Shown: positions 1 through 6,193 of the stretch, piece after piece
How the letters are laid out: the number at the start of each line of letters is the position of its first letter
How positions within the stretch are numbered: position 1 is the first letter of the stretch
From: Baffinella frigidus
Taxonomy: Eukaryota > Cryptophyceae > Cryptomonadales > Baffinellaceae
DNA length: 12,232 bases
Assembly: GCA_026770585.1 (NCBI GenBank)
Contig: MU646670.1
Coordinates: 204,596-216,827 of the forward strand
Direction: 5' to 3'
Program-made: the position numbers and the translations under genes
Notes under the pieces: generated by a model
Database searches by the model: none
The model's input: the letters and a program-made list of their open reading frames with translations, nothing else
Told to the model about the DNA's origin: nothing

Positions 1-353
1 CCCCCCCACCTCCCTCCATCCCTACCGTGTGGCGCGTTTAGGCCATGAGGAAGCCTAGTTGAGACCCACCGGACAAGAGCGAACCCACAGGCAAATTTGG
101 CAACTTAAGATTATTTTGCCCACAGGGCGACAAGAATCTGATCGCCCCGTGATGAATGGATTCTGGTACTAAATGGCCTTACAAGTATTATAGTAGTACA
201 AAACGTGTCAACTTTTGCGATAACGGGTTATTCAGCATTTGACCCCGGGTAGGCTCCTGTCCGGAGTACGAAACCTTCCGGGGTCCCACTCCGAACACAG
301 GTTCCCGGTGAGGATCGCTGGGGAGGGTGCGCTGCTGGTTTAATCTCCATGCA
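1..353. other. Non-coding stretch, no gene seen
   Basis: No reading frame here has the GC-ending codon bias of the real exons further right. There is a short hairpin at about 124-147 (GGGCGA and TCGCCC arms). At 196-216 there is a copy of a GTACAAA plus GTCAACTTT motif that recurs elsewhere in the window. The C-rich start (1-30) is low complexity. Short overlapping frames on both strands between 228 and 676 arise from the palindrome that follows and are not genes. Confidence 0.6.
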
Positions 354-468
354 AGTATTAATCAATTGCTTTTGGCAACGAAAATTACTACACGATTTGC
401 TCATAAAAGTAATAGTAAAGCGTTTGTGTAGTAAATTTCGTTGTACCAAAAGCAATTGATTGATACTT
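354..468. repeat. Family A palindromic element, copy 1
   Basis: An inverted repeat has outer arms AGTATTAATCAATTGCTTTT (from 354) and the matching complement ending at 468. The inner arms carry the family A signature, a TTACTACAC / GTGTAGTAA pair (388-431). The centre is asymmetric and in the reverse orientation relative to copies 2 and 4. Weaker complementarity continues outward to roughly 310-510, so the full element may be longer. No coding capacity; it looks like a MITE. Confidence 0.75.
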
Positions 469-532
469 TTGTGGAGATGAGGCTGCGCCGGCCAACCTCC
501 GCTGCAAGGTCTCTTCCGGTGGGGCCGTTTAG

Positions 533-601
533 GAAATGCCGATTTGTACCATCCGTTTGGGAAATGCCGATTTGTACCCGGATGGTACAAATCGGCATTT
601 C
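533..601. repeat. Short repeat with perfect 18-bp hairpin
   Basis: The 18-mer GAAATGCCGATTTGTACC occurs directly at 533-550 and 561-578, and as its exact reverse complement at 584-601. The last two copies form a perfect 18-bp stem with a 5-nt loop (CGGAT). A further partial copy of the GGGTACAAATC end follows at about 606-617. This is probably an element remnant or foldback, with no evidence of coding function. Confidence 0.8.
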
Positions 602-770
602 GATACGGGTACAAATCTGGGCCTGGTATCCGTACAGCCTGCCGTAAAATTTACAGCATTCTGAATGACCCTCCACACAGTGTGCTGCTAAAACGAGCCT
701 AGTCGAGAGTTACGGGAAGCAAGTGTAGTCAACCCGGCCAGATTTCAGGTCGAATCCGCTGTTGAAGCTA

Positions 771-968
771 CCACTCGAGGCTGGAAAGGGGAGCATTTTA
801 AATGTAGGGTTGTTAAATTTAGTACCAGTCACGGGCAGGCTTGGTCACGTATCTAACAGATTTCTGTCACATGCGTGACCAAACGCCCCTGTTTGTGTGA
901 AAATTACTACACACCTTCTTCACTTGTAAAATAATCCATGTTTCAAAATAGTCACATTTCTAAATTTA
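771..968 (+). mobile_element. Family B MITE, copy 1 (right end decayed)
   Basis: It starts with the family B terminus CCACTCGAGGCT. It then follows the family order: a GGGTTGTTAAATTTAGTACC segment, a CAGTCACGGGCAGGCTTGGT segment, an imperfect central hairpin (GGTCACGTATCT to GCGTGACC), a TGTGTGAAAATTACTACACA segment, and an AATAGTCACATTTCTA end. The final CCTCGAGTGG is missing or scrambled, so the right boundary is approximate. The orientation is opposite to the copies at 1371, 2022 and 8732. Confidence 0.75.
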
Positions 969-1086
969 GCTGCGATCGCTAACGTGGCTGCTGGAACCTT
1001 ACCACGCCAGAATGATCGAGGGAAACCGACGCCTTATCCGCGACAGATCTGTCGTGTTGACTTAAGAATTCAAGGGCTTTCCCTTG

Positions 1087-1160
1087 AAAGATGTCAAAAG
1101 TGGATGTTTCGACCCCCCTTCGATCCCCCATTCATCGAAACATCCACTTTTGACATCTTT
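1087..1160. repeat. Perfect 26-bp inverted repeat
   Basis: The arm AAAGATGTCAAAAGTGGATG continues to 1112 and is matched exactly by its reverse complement at 1135-1160. The 22-nt loop is C-rich. No other copy of this stem was found in the window. A smaller hairpin, TTCAAGGG-CTTT-CCCTTGAA, lies immediately upstream and overlaps the left arm. Such long perfect stems suggest a recent foldback element or a hairpin RNA source. No gene overlaps convincingly. Confidence 0.8.
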
Positions 1161-1338
1161 GTATGCTTCTGAAGCAACGCCTCCCTCTGCAGGGGGGTGG
1201 TGTCATATTTGACCACCTGGCAACTTAATTTTGGAACAAGACAGAATCTGTCCCTCTATCTGAGGCTTCCGACGCCGGAGATAAGGGTGCATATCTATTT
1301 TAGGCATACAATGATGCTATCTTACGCCTTTTTATGTG

Positions 1339-1648
1339 TCGTCTTCGAGGCGGGTCAGGTGTGCTCCCCCCCACTCGAGGCTAGAAATGTAACCATTTTA
1401 AAACAGGGTTTCCTTTACAAGTGAAGGGGTGCGTAGTAATTTTGAAGGTGTGCGTAGTAATTTTCACACACGTAGTTTCGTTTGGTCACGTAGCTGCTCG
1501 AATTCGAGCAGCTACGTGACCAAACCCACCCGTGACTGGTACAATTTTGACAACCCCACATTTAGAATACTCCCTCTTCCAGCCTCGAGTGGCCGTGGCC
1601 TAGAAATGTCGAATGCCGTCTTCGAAGCCGGCCAGGTGTGCTCCCCCT
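1339..1648. repeat. 32-bp direct repeats flanking a family B element
   Basis: A segment reading CGTCTTCGA(G/A)GC.GG.CAGGTGTGCTCCCC occurs at about 1339-1370, immediately left of the family B copy, and again at about 1617-1648, shortly after its right end. The two copies differ at a few positions. They could be an older tandem duplication in which the MITE landed at the edge of one unit. Confidence 0.6.
1371..1592 (-). mobile_element. Family B MITE, copy 2 (complete)
   Basis: A complete element with termini CCACTCGAGGCT (1371) and AGCCTCGAGTGG (ends 1592). It is flanked by the dinucleotide CC on both sides (1369-1370 and 1593-1594), consistent with a 2-bp target duplication. Inside are two TGCGTAGTAATTTT segments related to the family A arm, then a perfect 46-bp palindrome at 1480-1525 centred on GAATTC, then the CCCGTGACTGGTAC segment. 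It is about 222 bp long and has no coding capacity. Confidence 0.85.
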
Positions 1649-1774
1649 CAAAGTACATCGTCCATCTATTCACCCCCCTAGGAAAACCCTATGCCCCTAG
1701 GGGTGTCCTACCGTATGGCCCTGCGGAGTAAAAATTCGAAGCTCGGGTCCCAACGGCGAGGATCTTCCAGTGTT

Positions 1775-1966
1775 CCACTCGAGAATGCTGGAGGACCCTA
1801 TTTATATGTGGGGTTGTAAATATTTGTACCAGGATAGGGTGTTCCAACCTCGCGCCTTTGCTAATTTCGCAGAGTTACGTGACCAATCAACGAAATTTAC
1901 CACGCAAATGCCCACTTTTAAACGAACATCGGTTTTTGAACAGGCCCCTCTAGCATTCTCGTGTGG
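1775..1966 (+). mobile_element. Family B MITE, copy 3 (diverged subfamily)
   Basis: The left terminus CCACTCGAGAATGCTGGAGG pairs with the right terminus, whose complement reads CCACACGAGAATGCTAGAGG. The flanking dinucleotide is TT on both sides (1773-1774, 1967-1968). It retains a recognisable ATGTGGGGTTGTAAAT segment and a GTTACGTGACC core. The rest has diverged strongly from copies 2 and 4, and the central palindrome is lost. It is about 192 bp long. Confidence 0.75.
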
Positions 1967-2021
1967 TTGGCCTGAAAACGCCTTCCTTTTCGGCCGAAGA
2001 GGAAGCCTTGATCAGGCCGAC

Positions 2022-2232
2022 CCACTCGAGGCTAGAAACGTGACTATTTTAATTTTTTTTGAATTTACAAGTCCTTTACAAGTGGACCGCTGTGTAGTAA
2101 TTTTCACACAAACATCGCGTTTGGTCACGTTACTGGGGGAATTCACCCAGTAACGTGACCAAGCCTGCCCGTGACTGGTACTAAATTTAACAATTCCACA
2201 TTTGAAATACTCCCTCTTCCAGCCTCGAGTGG
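2022..2232 (-). mobile_element. Family B MITE, copy 4 (complete)
   Basis: The termini are CCACTCGAGGCT (2022) and AGCCTCGAGTGG (ends 2232), with AC flanking on both sides (2020-2021, 2233-2234). The central palindrome has arms TTGGTCACGTTACTGGG and CCCAGTAACGTGACCAA around a GAATTC-like centre. The stem differs in sequence from copy 2 yet is fully self-complementary. It is about 211 bp long. The reading frames that cross it are artefacts of the repeat. Confidence 0.85.
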
Positions 2233-2407
2233 ACTGTCTCGCGTGAAGCCAACTTGGCTTCACTCAAAAACCACGCCCCCCCCCCAAAAAAGGTTTTAGC
2301 CTGGTACAAAACTCGAAAATCACGTTCCTGATTTTACTTTCGCTAACCCCTCAATGAAAGTTGACACAACTGAGCCAGACCGAGGAAGCGTGGGGAGCTG
2401 TGTGTTA

Positions 2408-2569
2408 ATAGGGTAACTGACCAAAAATGGGGTAGTTAGGCATACGGGATTGCCTATGACCTCCTACCGTAGGCCGAGACTTTTTGGTCCTGGGATCCCT
2501 CGGCCTACGGTAGGAGGTCCTAGGCAATGCCGTATGCCCAACTACCCCATTTTCAGGCCGTTAGCCTAT
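2408..2569. mobile_element. Family C MITE, copy 1
   Basis: The element is almost entirely inverted repeat. Arms of about 70 bp start ATAGGGTAACTGACC and end GGCCGTTAGCCTAT, and include AATGGGGTAGTT and CCTCCTACCGTAGGCCGAG. They surround a short centre, ACTTTTTGGTCCTGGGATCC. The two other copies in the window share arms and centre. The ends can be read as TA-flanked (TA|GGGTAAC...GTTAGCC|TA). It is about 162 bp long and non-autonomous. Confidence 0.85.
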
Positions 2570-2966
2570 GAACCTAGGTCCGGTAAAGGAGCACCCGCGT
2601 GTAAGGGAGCACACGGTTTGAGTGGTGCTGTCCCACCTACCGATGCCGCTACCGAGCGAGGACGGGACACAATTTTAAAAACTTTAACCAGAATCCTGAA
2701 GGAAATGGACTTTTAAAATAAAAAGCTAGGACCGGAATCCCGGTCCTGGCTGTCTTGTATGTACCGAGTTGGCTCGACAGCGGGTGCTCCCTCCGCTTAG
2801 CGGCCACCGGGGGCTTCGCGGAAACGGCCCATCTAAACGATGTGGTACAAATCTTATCCATTGTGGTGGATTTCAACCGGAATCTCGCCCGGAAATCCGA
2901 GCGGGAAGGAACTCGTGCACGGTATGCAGCGTGCCATACATGTCAAGGCCCTGAAGGGTTCCCTTC
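2570..2966. other. Non-coding stretch with small hairpin
   Basis: No convincing gene. A perfect 8-bp hairpin, AGGACCGG-AATC-CCGGTCCT, lies at 2728-2747. A local duplication of GGTAAAGGAGCAC / GTAAGGGAGCACACGG lies near 2580-2616. A frame ending TLTRILKEMDF before the stop near 2714 looks mildly protein-like, but it starts inside the family C element and lacks the codon bias of the PA2G4 exons. Confidence 0.5.
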
Positions 2967-3036
2967 GCAACGAAAATTACTACACAAATGCTTTAATATT
3001 ACGAGTAAAACCGAATGGTGTAGTAATTTTCATTGC
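2967..3036 (+). mobile_element. Family A element, copy 2
   Basis: A hairpin with arms GCAACGAAAATTACTACAC and GTGTAGTAATTTTCATTGC flanks the conserved asymmetric centre AAATGCTTTAATATTACGAG. It lies in the opposite orientation to copy 3, about 90 bp away. The right end continues into CATCAAA, matching the TTTGATGG next to copy 3, so the two copies bracket 3040-3123 as an inverted pair. Confidence 0.8.
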
Positions 3037-3123
3037 CATCAAACGTGGTAGGTGGTGTTCTCGGAGGGGGCGCTGGCGGCCGTCGCGCACCGACAAGGAC
3101 CGACGTATCAGGAAGGGTTTAAC

Positions 3124-3254
3124 CGGGGAAACCTGTTTTTCTTTCATTTGATGGCAATGAAAATTACTACACCAATCGGTTTTACTATTAATATTCAAGC
3201 ATTTGTGTAGTAATTTTCGTTGCCATCAAATGAAAGAAAAACAGGTTTCCCCCG
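3124..3254 (-). mobile_element. Family A element, copy 3, near-perfect hairpin
   Basis: Left arm 3124-3172 (CGGGGAAACCTG, then TTTCATTTGATGGCAATG, then AAAATTACTACAC) pairs with 3205-3254, with one mismatch and one single-base indel over about 50 bp. The loop carries the family A centre in reverse orientation. The high arm identity suggests recent origin or arm homogenisation. The outer GGGGAAACCTG segment resembles the GGGAAACGG segment of copy 4. Confidence 0.85.
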
Positions 3255-3289
3255 ATAAGATTGGTCCTCGACCTCTAAGGCGTTCTACA

Positions 3290-3354
3290 TCCTTTAGGTC
3301 CTTTAGGTTCTTCGAGCTCCCAACATAGGCGGACACCGGAACTTGTTCTGCAGA
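3290..3354 (-). repeat. Family F repeat, copy 1 (reverse orientation)
   Basis: Reverse complement of a segment found again at 3987-4070 and 5302-5390. Shared landmarks in the plus sense are TCTGCAGAACAAGTT, GGTGTCCGCCTATGTTGGGA and AAGAACCTAAAGGACC. No inverted termini were seen. A shorter piece, AAGAACCTAAAGGACCTAAA, lies at about 3889-3913. It could be the flank of a larger element enclosing the family D copies, or a non-coding dispersed repeat. Confidence 0.7.
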
Positions 3355-3396
3355 CCCTCTGAAACCGACACTCCCCTCTCAAACCGCCGATGGGAG

Positions 3397-3618
3397 TACA
3401 GGGGTACCTCGCTCATAAGAAACTGCCCCCCCCCCTAGGACCACCGTAGGGCCCTAGGCATGGTCCTACTGTAGGGTCCTAGGGGGGGGCAGTTTCTAAT
3501 CCCTTAAGTGACCAGTAGGCTCATACGCCCTACCGTAGGGCCCTAGGACCTGCCTAGGGCTTCCACGGGCGATTATTCGCCCGTTGGTCACTTAAGGGAT
3601 GAGCCAGGTACCCCTGTA
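3397..3618. mobile_element. Family D MITE, copy 1, interrupted by family E
   Basis: The termini are TACAGGGGTACCTCGCTCAT at 3397 and CCAGGTACCCCTGTA ending at 3618. The C-run / CCTAGGACCACC / TAGGGTCCTAGG / G-run centre is typical of D. The right half is split by a family E element (3501-3598). Removing the 98-bp insert and its extra AT leaves about 122 bp, the normal D length. Confidence 0.85.
3501..3598 (+). mobile_element. Family E element, copy 1, nested in D
   Basis: Termini CCCTTAAGTGACC and GGTCACTTAAGGG are exact inverted repeats. AT flanks both sides (3499-3500, 3599-3600), matching a single AT in the uninterrupted D sequence, so a 2-bp target duplication is likely. The interior has GCCCTACCGTAGGGC-like and CCTAGGACC motifs and an internal hairpin ACGGGCGA-TTAT-TCGCCCGT. 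It is non-coding. Confidence 0.8.
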
Positions 3619-3986
3619 TTGATCACGGTTAGGAACATCGCAGAGGAAATTGCTGATCAATCCTCATCAATTAACACCTCACTGGTTTCAAACAGGGGAA
3701 AGGCTTAATGCCTGTTTTTTTGGTGCTTGGGGGGAGGGGGGGGGGAGGGGACTCGGTCAGATCCCATTGGGTTGGGTCGGGGAGCTCATCCGTAGATTGT
3801 TTCCATCTCCTCAAGAGTGAGGTGGGCGTGGTCTTCGATGTGAGTGTAATACAAAGCACCAAAGCACCAACGTTGAAAAGGTCTCCTAAGAACCTAAAGG
3901 ACCTAAAGGACCCAGAGGGGAGACTTTAAAGGATAAGGAATCCTTTAGCGGTTTCTGCGATCCTCTGCACCGGGGGGCTTGATGTG
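3619..3986. other. Non-coding stretch with G-run tract
   Basis: It contains an ATTGATCA/TGATCAAT hairpin (about 3618-3661), a long G-run tract (about 3729-3750) with quadruplex potential, and a family F fragment (about 3889-3913). On the minus strand around 3780-3846 there is a short frame with residues YYTHIEDHAHLTLEEMETIY, which looks protein-like. It stops at both ends, and no splice sites or homology were recognised. Confidence 0.5.
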
Positions 3987-4070
3987 ATCCGAAAGGAAGC
4001 ATGGCTTTTCTGCAGGACAAGTTCGAGTGTCCGCCTATGTTGGGAAATCAAAGAACCTAGAGGACCTAAA
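3987..4070 (+). repeat. Family F repeat, copy 2
   Basis: It shares ATCCGAAAGGAAGCATGGC, TGTCCGCCTATGTTGGGA and AACCTA(G/A)AGGACCTAAA with the copy at 5302-5390 and, inverted, with 3290-3354. In the plus frame it can be translated, but the frame is not conserved between copies, so it is treated as a non-coding repeat. The following stretch, 4071-4340, holds no recognised feature apart from an ACCGGATATCCGGA palindrome near 4218. Confidence 0.7.
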
Positions 4071-4340
4071 GACGTCAAACGAAACAATGTCGAAGCAAGC
4101 CCCCCTTCTTGCTTTCCATTCAGAACGCTACGAAAAACATTCAAACGTCAATTACATGTATTGGATTGTTTCATCAGGAAACACGCCAAAAGCCAGTAAT
4201 TCTTGGTCTCGTGACACCGGATATCCGGAGCTGGCGTGCTGAGCCTCGTAGTGTTTTGAGCGGTGGACCTAAAGGATCCCCCGATATTTTTGAAGGCTAC
4301 ATAAATGACTTCTGGTCTCTGTCCGAGGCGGGCCCGTCCC

Positions 4341-4461
4341 TACAGGGGTACCTCGCTCATAAGAAACGGCCAACCCCCTAGGACCACCATAGGGCCCTAG
4401 GCATAGGCCTACTGTAGGGCCCTAGGAAGAGGCACCTTCTTATGAGCGAGGTACCCCTGTA
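4341..4461. mobile_element. Family D MITE, copy 2
   Basis: A complete 121-bp copy runs from TACAGGGGTACCTCGCTCAT through AAGAAACGG, the CCTAGGACCACC centre and CTTATGAGCGAGG to GTACCCCTGTA. The terminal TA at both ends fits TA target duplication around a CAGGGGTACC terminus, the arrangement seen in the self-nested copy at 4868-5096. Confidence 0.85.
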
Positions 4462-4500
4462 GTCCGTCCCCACCGAAGCTGTGTCCGAGCAGGACCTACA

Positions 4501-4671
4501 CGCTCATAAGAAAGCGTCCCCCCCCTGGGACCTCAATAGCCCTTATGTGCCCAACAGGCGAATAATCGCCCGGGGAAGCCCTAGGCAGGTCCTAGGGCCC
4601 TACCGTAGGGCGTCTGAGCCTACTGAGCACCTAAGGGATACGGCCCTTCACAAGTAGGCACAGGCCTACCG
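4501..4671. mobile_element. Decayed family D copy holding family E copy 2
   Basis: The left part GCTCATAAGAAAGCGTCCCC matches the D subterminal arm. The rest is replaced by a family E element in reverse orientation at about 4540-4637, recognisable by CCCTTATGTGCCCAAC, GGCGAATAATCGCC, the GTCCTAGGGCCCTACCGTAG segment and CACCTAAGGG. The 98-bp length equals that of E copy 1. The D right arm is not recognisable before the next D copy begins at 4672. Confidence 0.65.
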
Positions 4672-4793
4672 TACAGGGATACCTCGCTCATAAGAAACTG
4701 CCCCCCCCCCTAGGACCACCATGGGGCCCCAGCCATAGGCCTACTGTAGGGTCCTATGGGGGGGCGATTTCTTATGAGCGAGGTACCCCTGTA
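4672..4793. mobile_element. Family D MITE, copy 3
   Basis: A complete copy of about 122 bp starts TACAGGGATACCTCGCTCAT and ends GAGCGAGGTACCCCTGTA, with the C-run, CCTAGGACCACCATG and GGTCCTATGGG centre. It lies in a D cluster with very short spacers. Segment 4797-4867 between copies 3 and 4 holds a degraded D-like piece (AAACGCCCCTC, TAGGACCACCATG, ATGGTCCTAC). Confidence 0.85.
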
Positions 4794-4867
4794 CAGTGTA
4801 AGTAAACGCCCCTCTCTTACGTGTAGCTAGGACCACCATGCATGACGTAGAGCCGTGGACATGGTCC

Positions 4868-5096
4868 TACAGGGGTACAGGGGTACCTCGCTCATAAGAA
4901 AACGCCCCCCCCTCTAGGACCACCATAGGGCCCTAGGCTAGGCCTACTGCAGGGTCCTAGGGGGCGGGCGTTTTTTATGAGCGAGGTACCCCTGTACCTC
5001 GCCCAGGAGAATCCGCCTCATCCTAGGACCCTACGGTAGAGCTATGCCTAGCGGTCCTAGGGGTGGGTGTTTTTTTATGAGCGAGGTACCCCTGTA
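4868..5096. mobile_element. Family D copy interrupted by another D copy
   Basis: A host D copy begins TACAGGGG at 4868, is cut at the TA of GGGGTACC, and resumes after 4996 with CCTCGCCCAGGAGAA. It runs through a CCTAGGACCCTACGG centre to TATGAGCGAGGTACCCCTGT (ends 5096). The inserted D copy occupies 4878-4994 between duplicated TA dinucleotides (4876-4877 and 4995-4996). The host is more diverged than the insert, as expected for insertion of a younger copy into an older one. Confidence 0.8.
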
Positions 5097-5301
5097 CATC
5101 AATGTAGACATGGTCCCAGGTGTCCCTCCGACGCATACCGCTGCGCCCGCCCACTACAGGATACTCGAACATAAGGTCCAAAACGCCGTAGGAGCGTACA
5201 GTACATGTAGGCCTATGCCTTTGGGCCTACGACCACCCTACGAGCGGTGTGGGTCCATATTTTCGAGTAACCCCGCTAACGCGCCAAGACGTGTAAATTT
5301 C

Positions 5302-5390
5302 ATCCGAAAGGAAGCATGGCCTTTCTACAGAACAATTTCCGGTGTCCGCCTACGTATGTTGGGAGCTCGAAAAACCTAAAGGACCTAAAA
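5302..5390 (+). repeat. Family F repeat, copy 3
   Basis: It matches the copy at 3987 from ATCCGAAAGGAAGCATGGC through GTGTCCGCCTACGTATGTTG to AAACCTAAAGGACCTAAA, with a four-base insertion (CGTA) in the middle. The neighbouring sequence 5097-5301 has no recognised gene. Downstream, at about 5406-5426, TTAGGTTTAGGGTGTAGG is a short telomere-like patch. Confidence 0.7.
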
Positions 5391-5543
5391 ATGCGGGGGT
5401 CGAGGTTAGGTTTAGGGTGTAGGTTGAGCGCTGGTGACGTGAGCGGGAACGCATCTTCCCCCTCTCCCTCGCTCTGCTGGGCGCCCATGGACGGGCGGTG
5501 GTTGTCTAATCAAAGGGTGTCCCCTCTAATCTGATCTAATTTA

Positions 5544-5705
5544 ATAGGGCAACGGCCTGAAAATGGGGTAGTTAGGCCTACGGCATTGCCTAGGACCTCC
5601 TACCGTAGGCCGAGACTTTTTGGTCGTAGGATCCCTCGGCCTACGGTAGGAGGTCCTAGGCAATCCCGTAGGCCTAACTACCCCCTTTTCAGGCCGTTAC
5701 CCTAT
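5544..5705. mobile_element. Family C MITE, copy 2
   Basis: A complete copy starts ATAGGGCAACGGCCTGAAAA and ends TTTTCAGGCCGTTACCCTAT, with the same CCTCCTACCGTAGGCCGAG arm and ACTTTTTGGTCGTAGGATCC centre as copy 1. The arms match over about 70 bp. It is 162 bp long, the same as copies 1 and 3 within a base or two. Confidence 0.85.
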
Positions 5706-5984
5706 GAAATTATGGAGGTAGGAGACGATGGAGACGAATGTGGGTTATAATAATTGTACGAGACGAAAGCCCGCAGCTCACGCCCCCCCCCCCTCTCCGC
5801 TGTCCCGCTCGCCGCTCCCCCTGCCGCTCGCCGCAGCCGCTCGCAGCGTCCTCTCCCGCCGACCGCCCTGCCCGCGTCCCCAAAGGAGGGACTCCCCTTC
5901 CGCGCCCCCCCCCGCCCGCAGACCCAACATGGTCTGGTCGGGGCTGTCGCAGAATTTCCTCCCACCGCCGCAGGCGCGCTCTAG

Positions 5985-6075
5985 ATGCCGATGGGCTGCG
6001 TCAGCTGGCTGCTCGCCGAGAACATGCCCCGCGTCCACGCCGCGTGGAAGCACTCCTGCTCGACGCGCGTCCCCA
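5985..6075 (+). CDS. Candidate 5' exon, function unknown
   Basis: A short frame opens with ATG (5985) just after an in-frame TAG and stays open to a strong GTAAGT donor at 6076. Every complete codon ends in G or C, the same bias as the PA2G4-like exon, and neither other plus-strand frame shows this. The second Met (5991) begins MGCVSWLL, which resembles an N-terminal acylation signal. The exon ends in phase 1. One possible partner is the acceptor TTTCCACAG ending at 7062, which would join the open frame leading into the PA2G4-like exon. Another is the CATCAG acceptor ending at 6170, which would give a stop at 6191-6193. No homology was recognised. It could equally be a chance frame in GC-rich sequence. 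Confidence 0.3.
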
Positions 6076-6193
6076 GTAAGTCCCGGTGGCAAAAAAAAAT
6101 GACGCTGCCTCACACTCCGAGGGCAGCCGTGACGTTTCCCGCTGAGAATTTTCTCCTATGTCCTCATCAGTTGCATCCGTGACTACGGTCTAG

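Noticed and set aside
2755-3198. Short frames that look conserved between strands
   Set aside because: They run across the inverted pair of family A copies and carry no codon bias.
3780-3846. Minus-strand frame with YYTHIEDHAHLTLEEMETIY
   Set aside because: It is only about 30 codons long and closed by stops, no splice sites were recognised, and no family comes to mind.
3397-5096. CRISPR-like array from the regularly repeated palindromes
   Set aside because: The repeats are about 120-bp hairpin elements with TA ends and irregular spacing, without unique spacers or cas genes.
5702-6113. Several overlapping Pro/Arg-rich frames on both strands
   Set aside because: They come from C-rich low-complexity sequence (5780-5920). 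Only 5985-6075 in one frame has consistent G/C-ending codons, and it is reported at low confidence.
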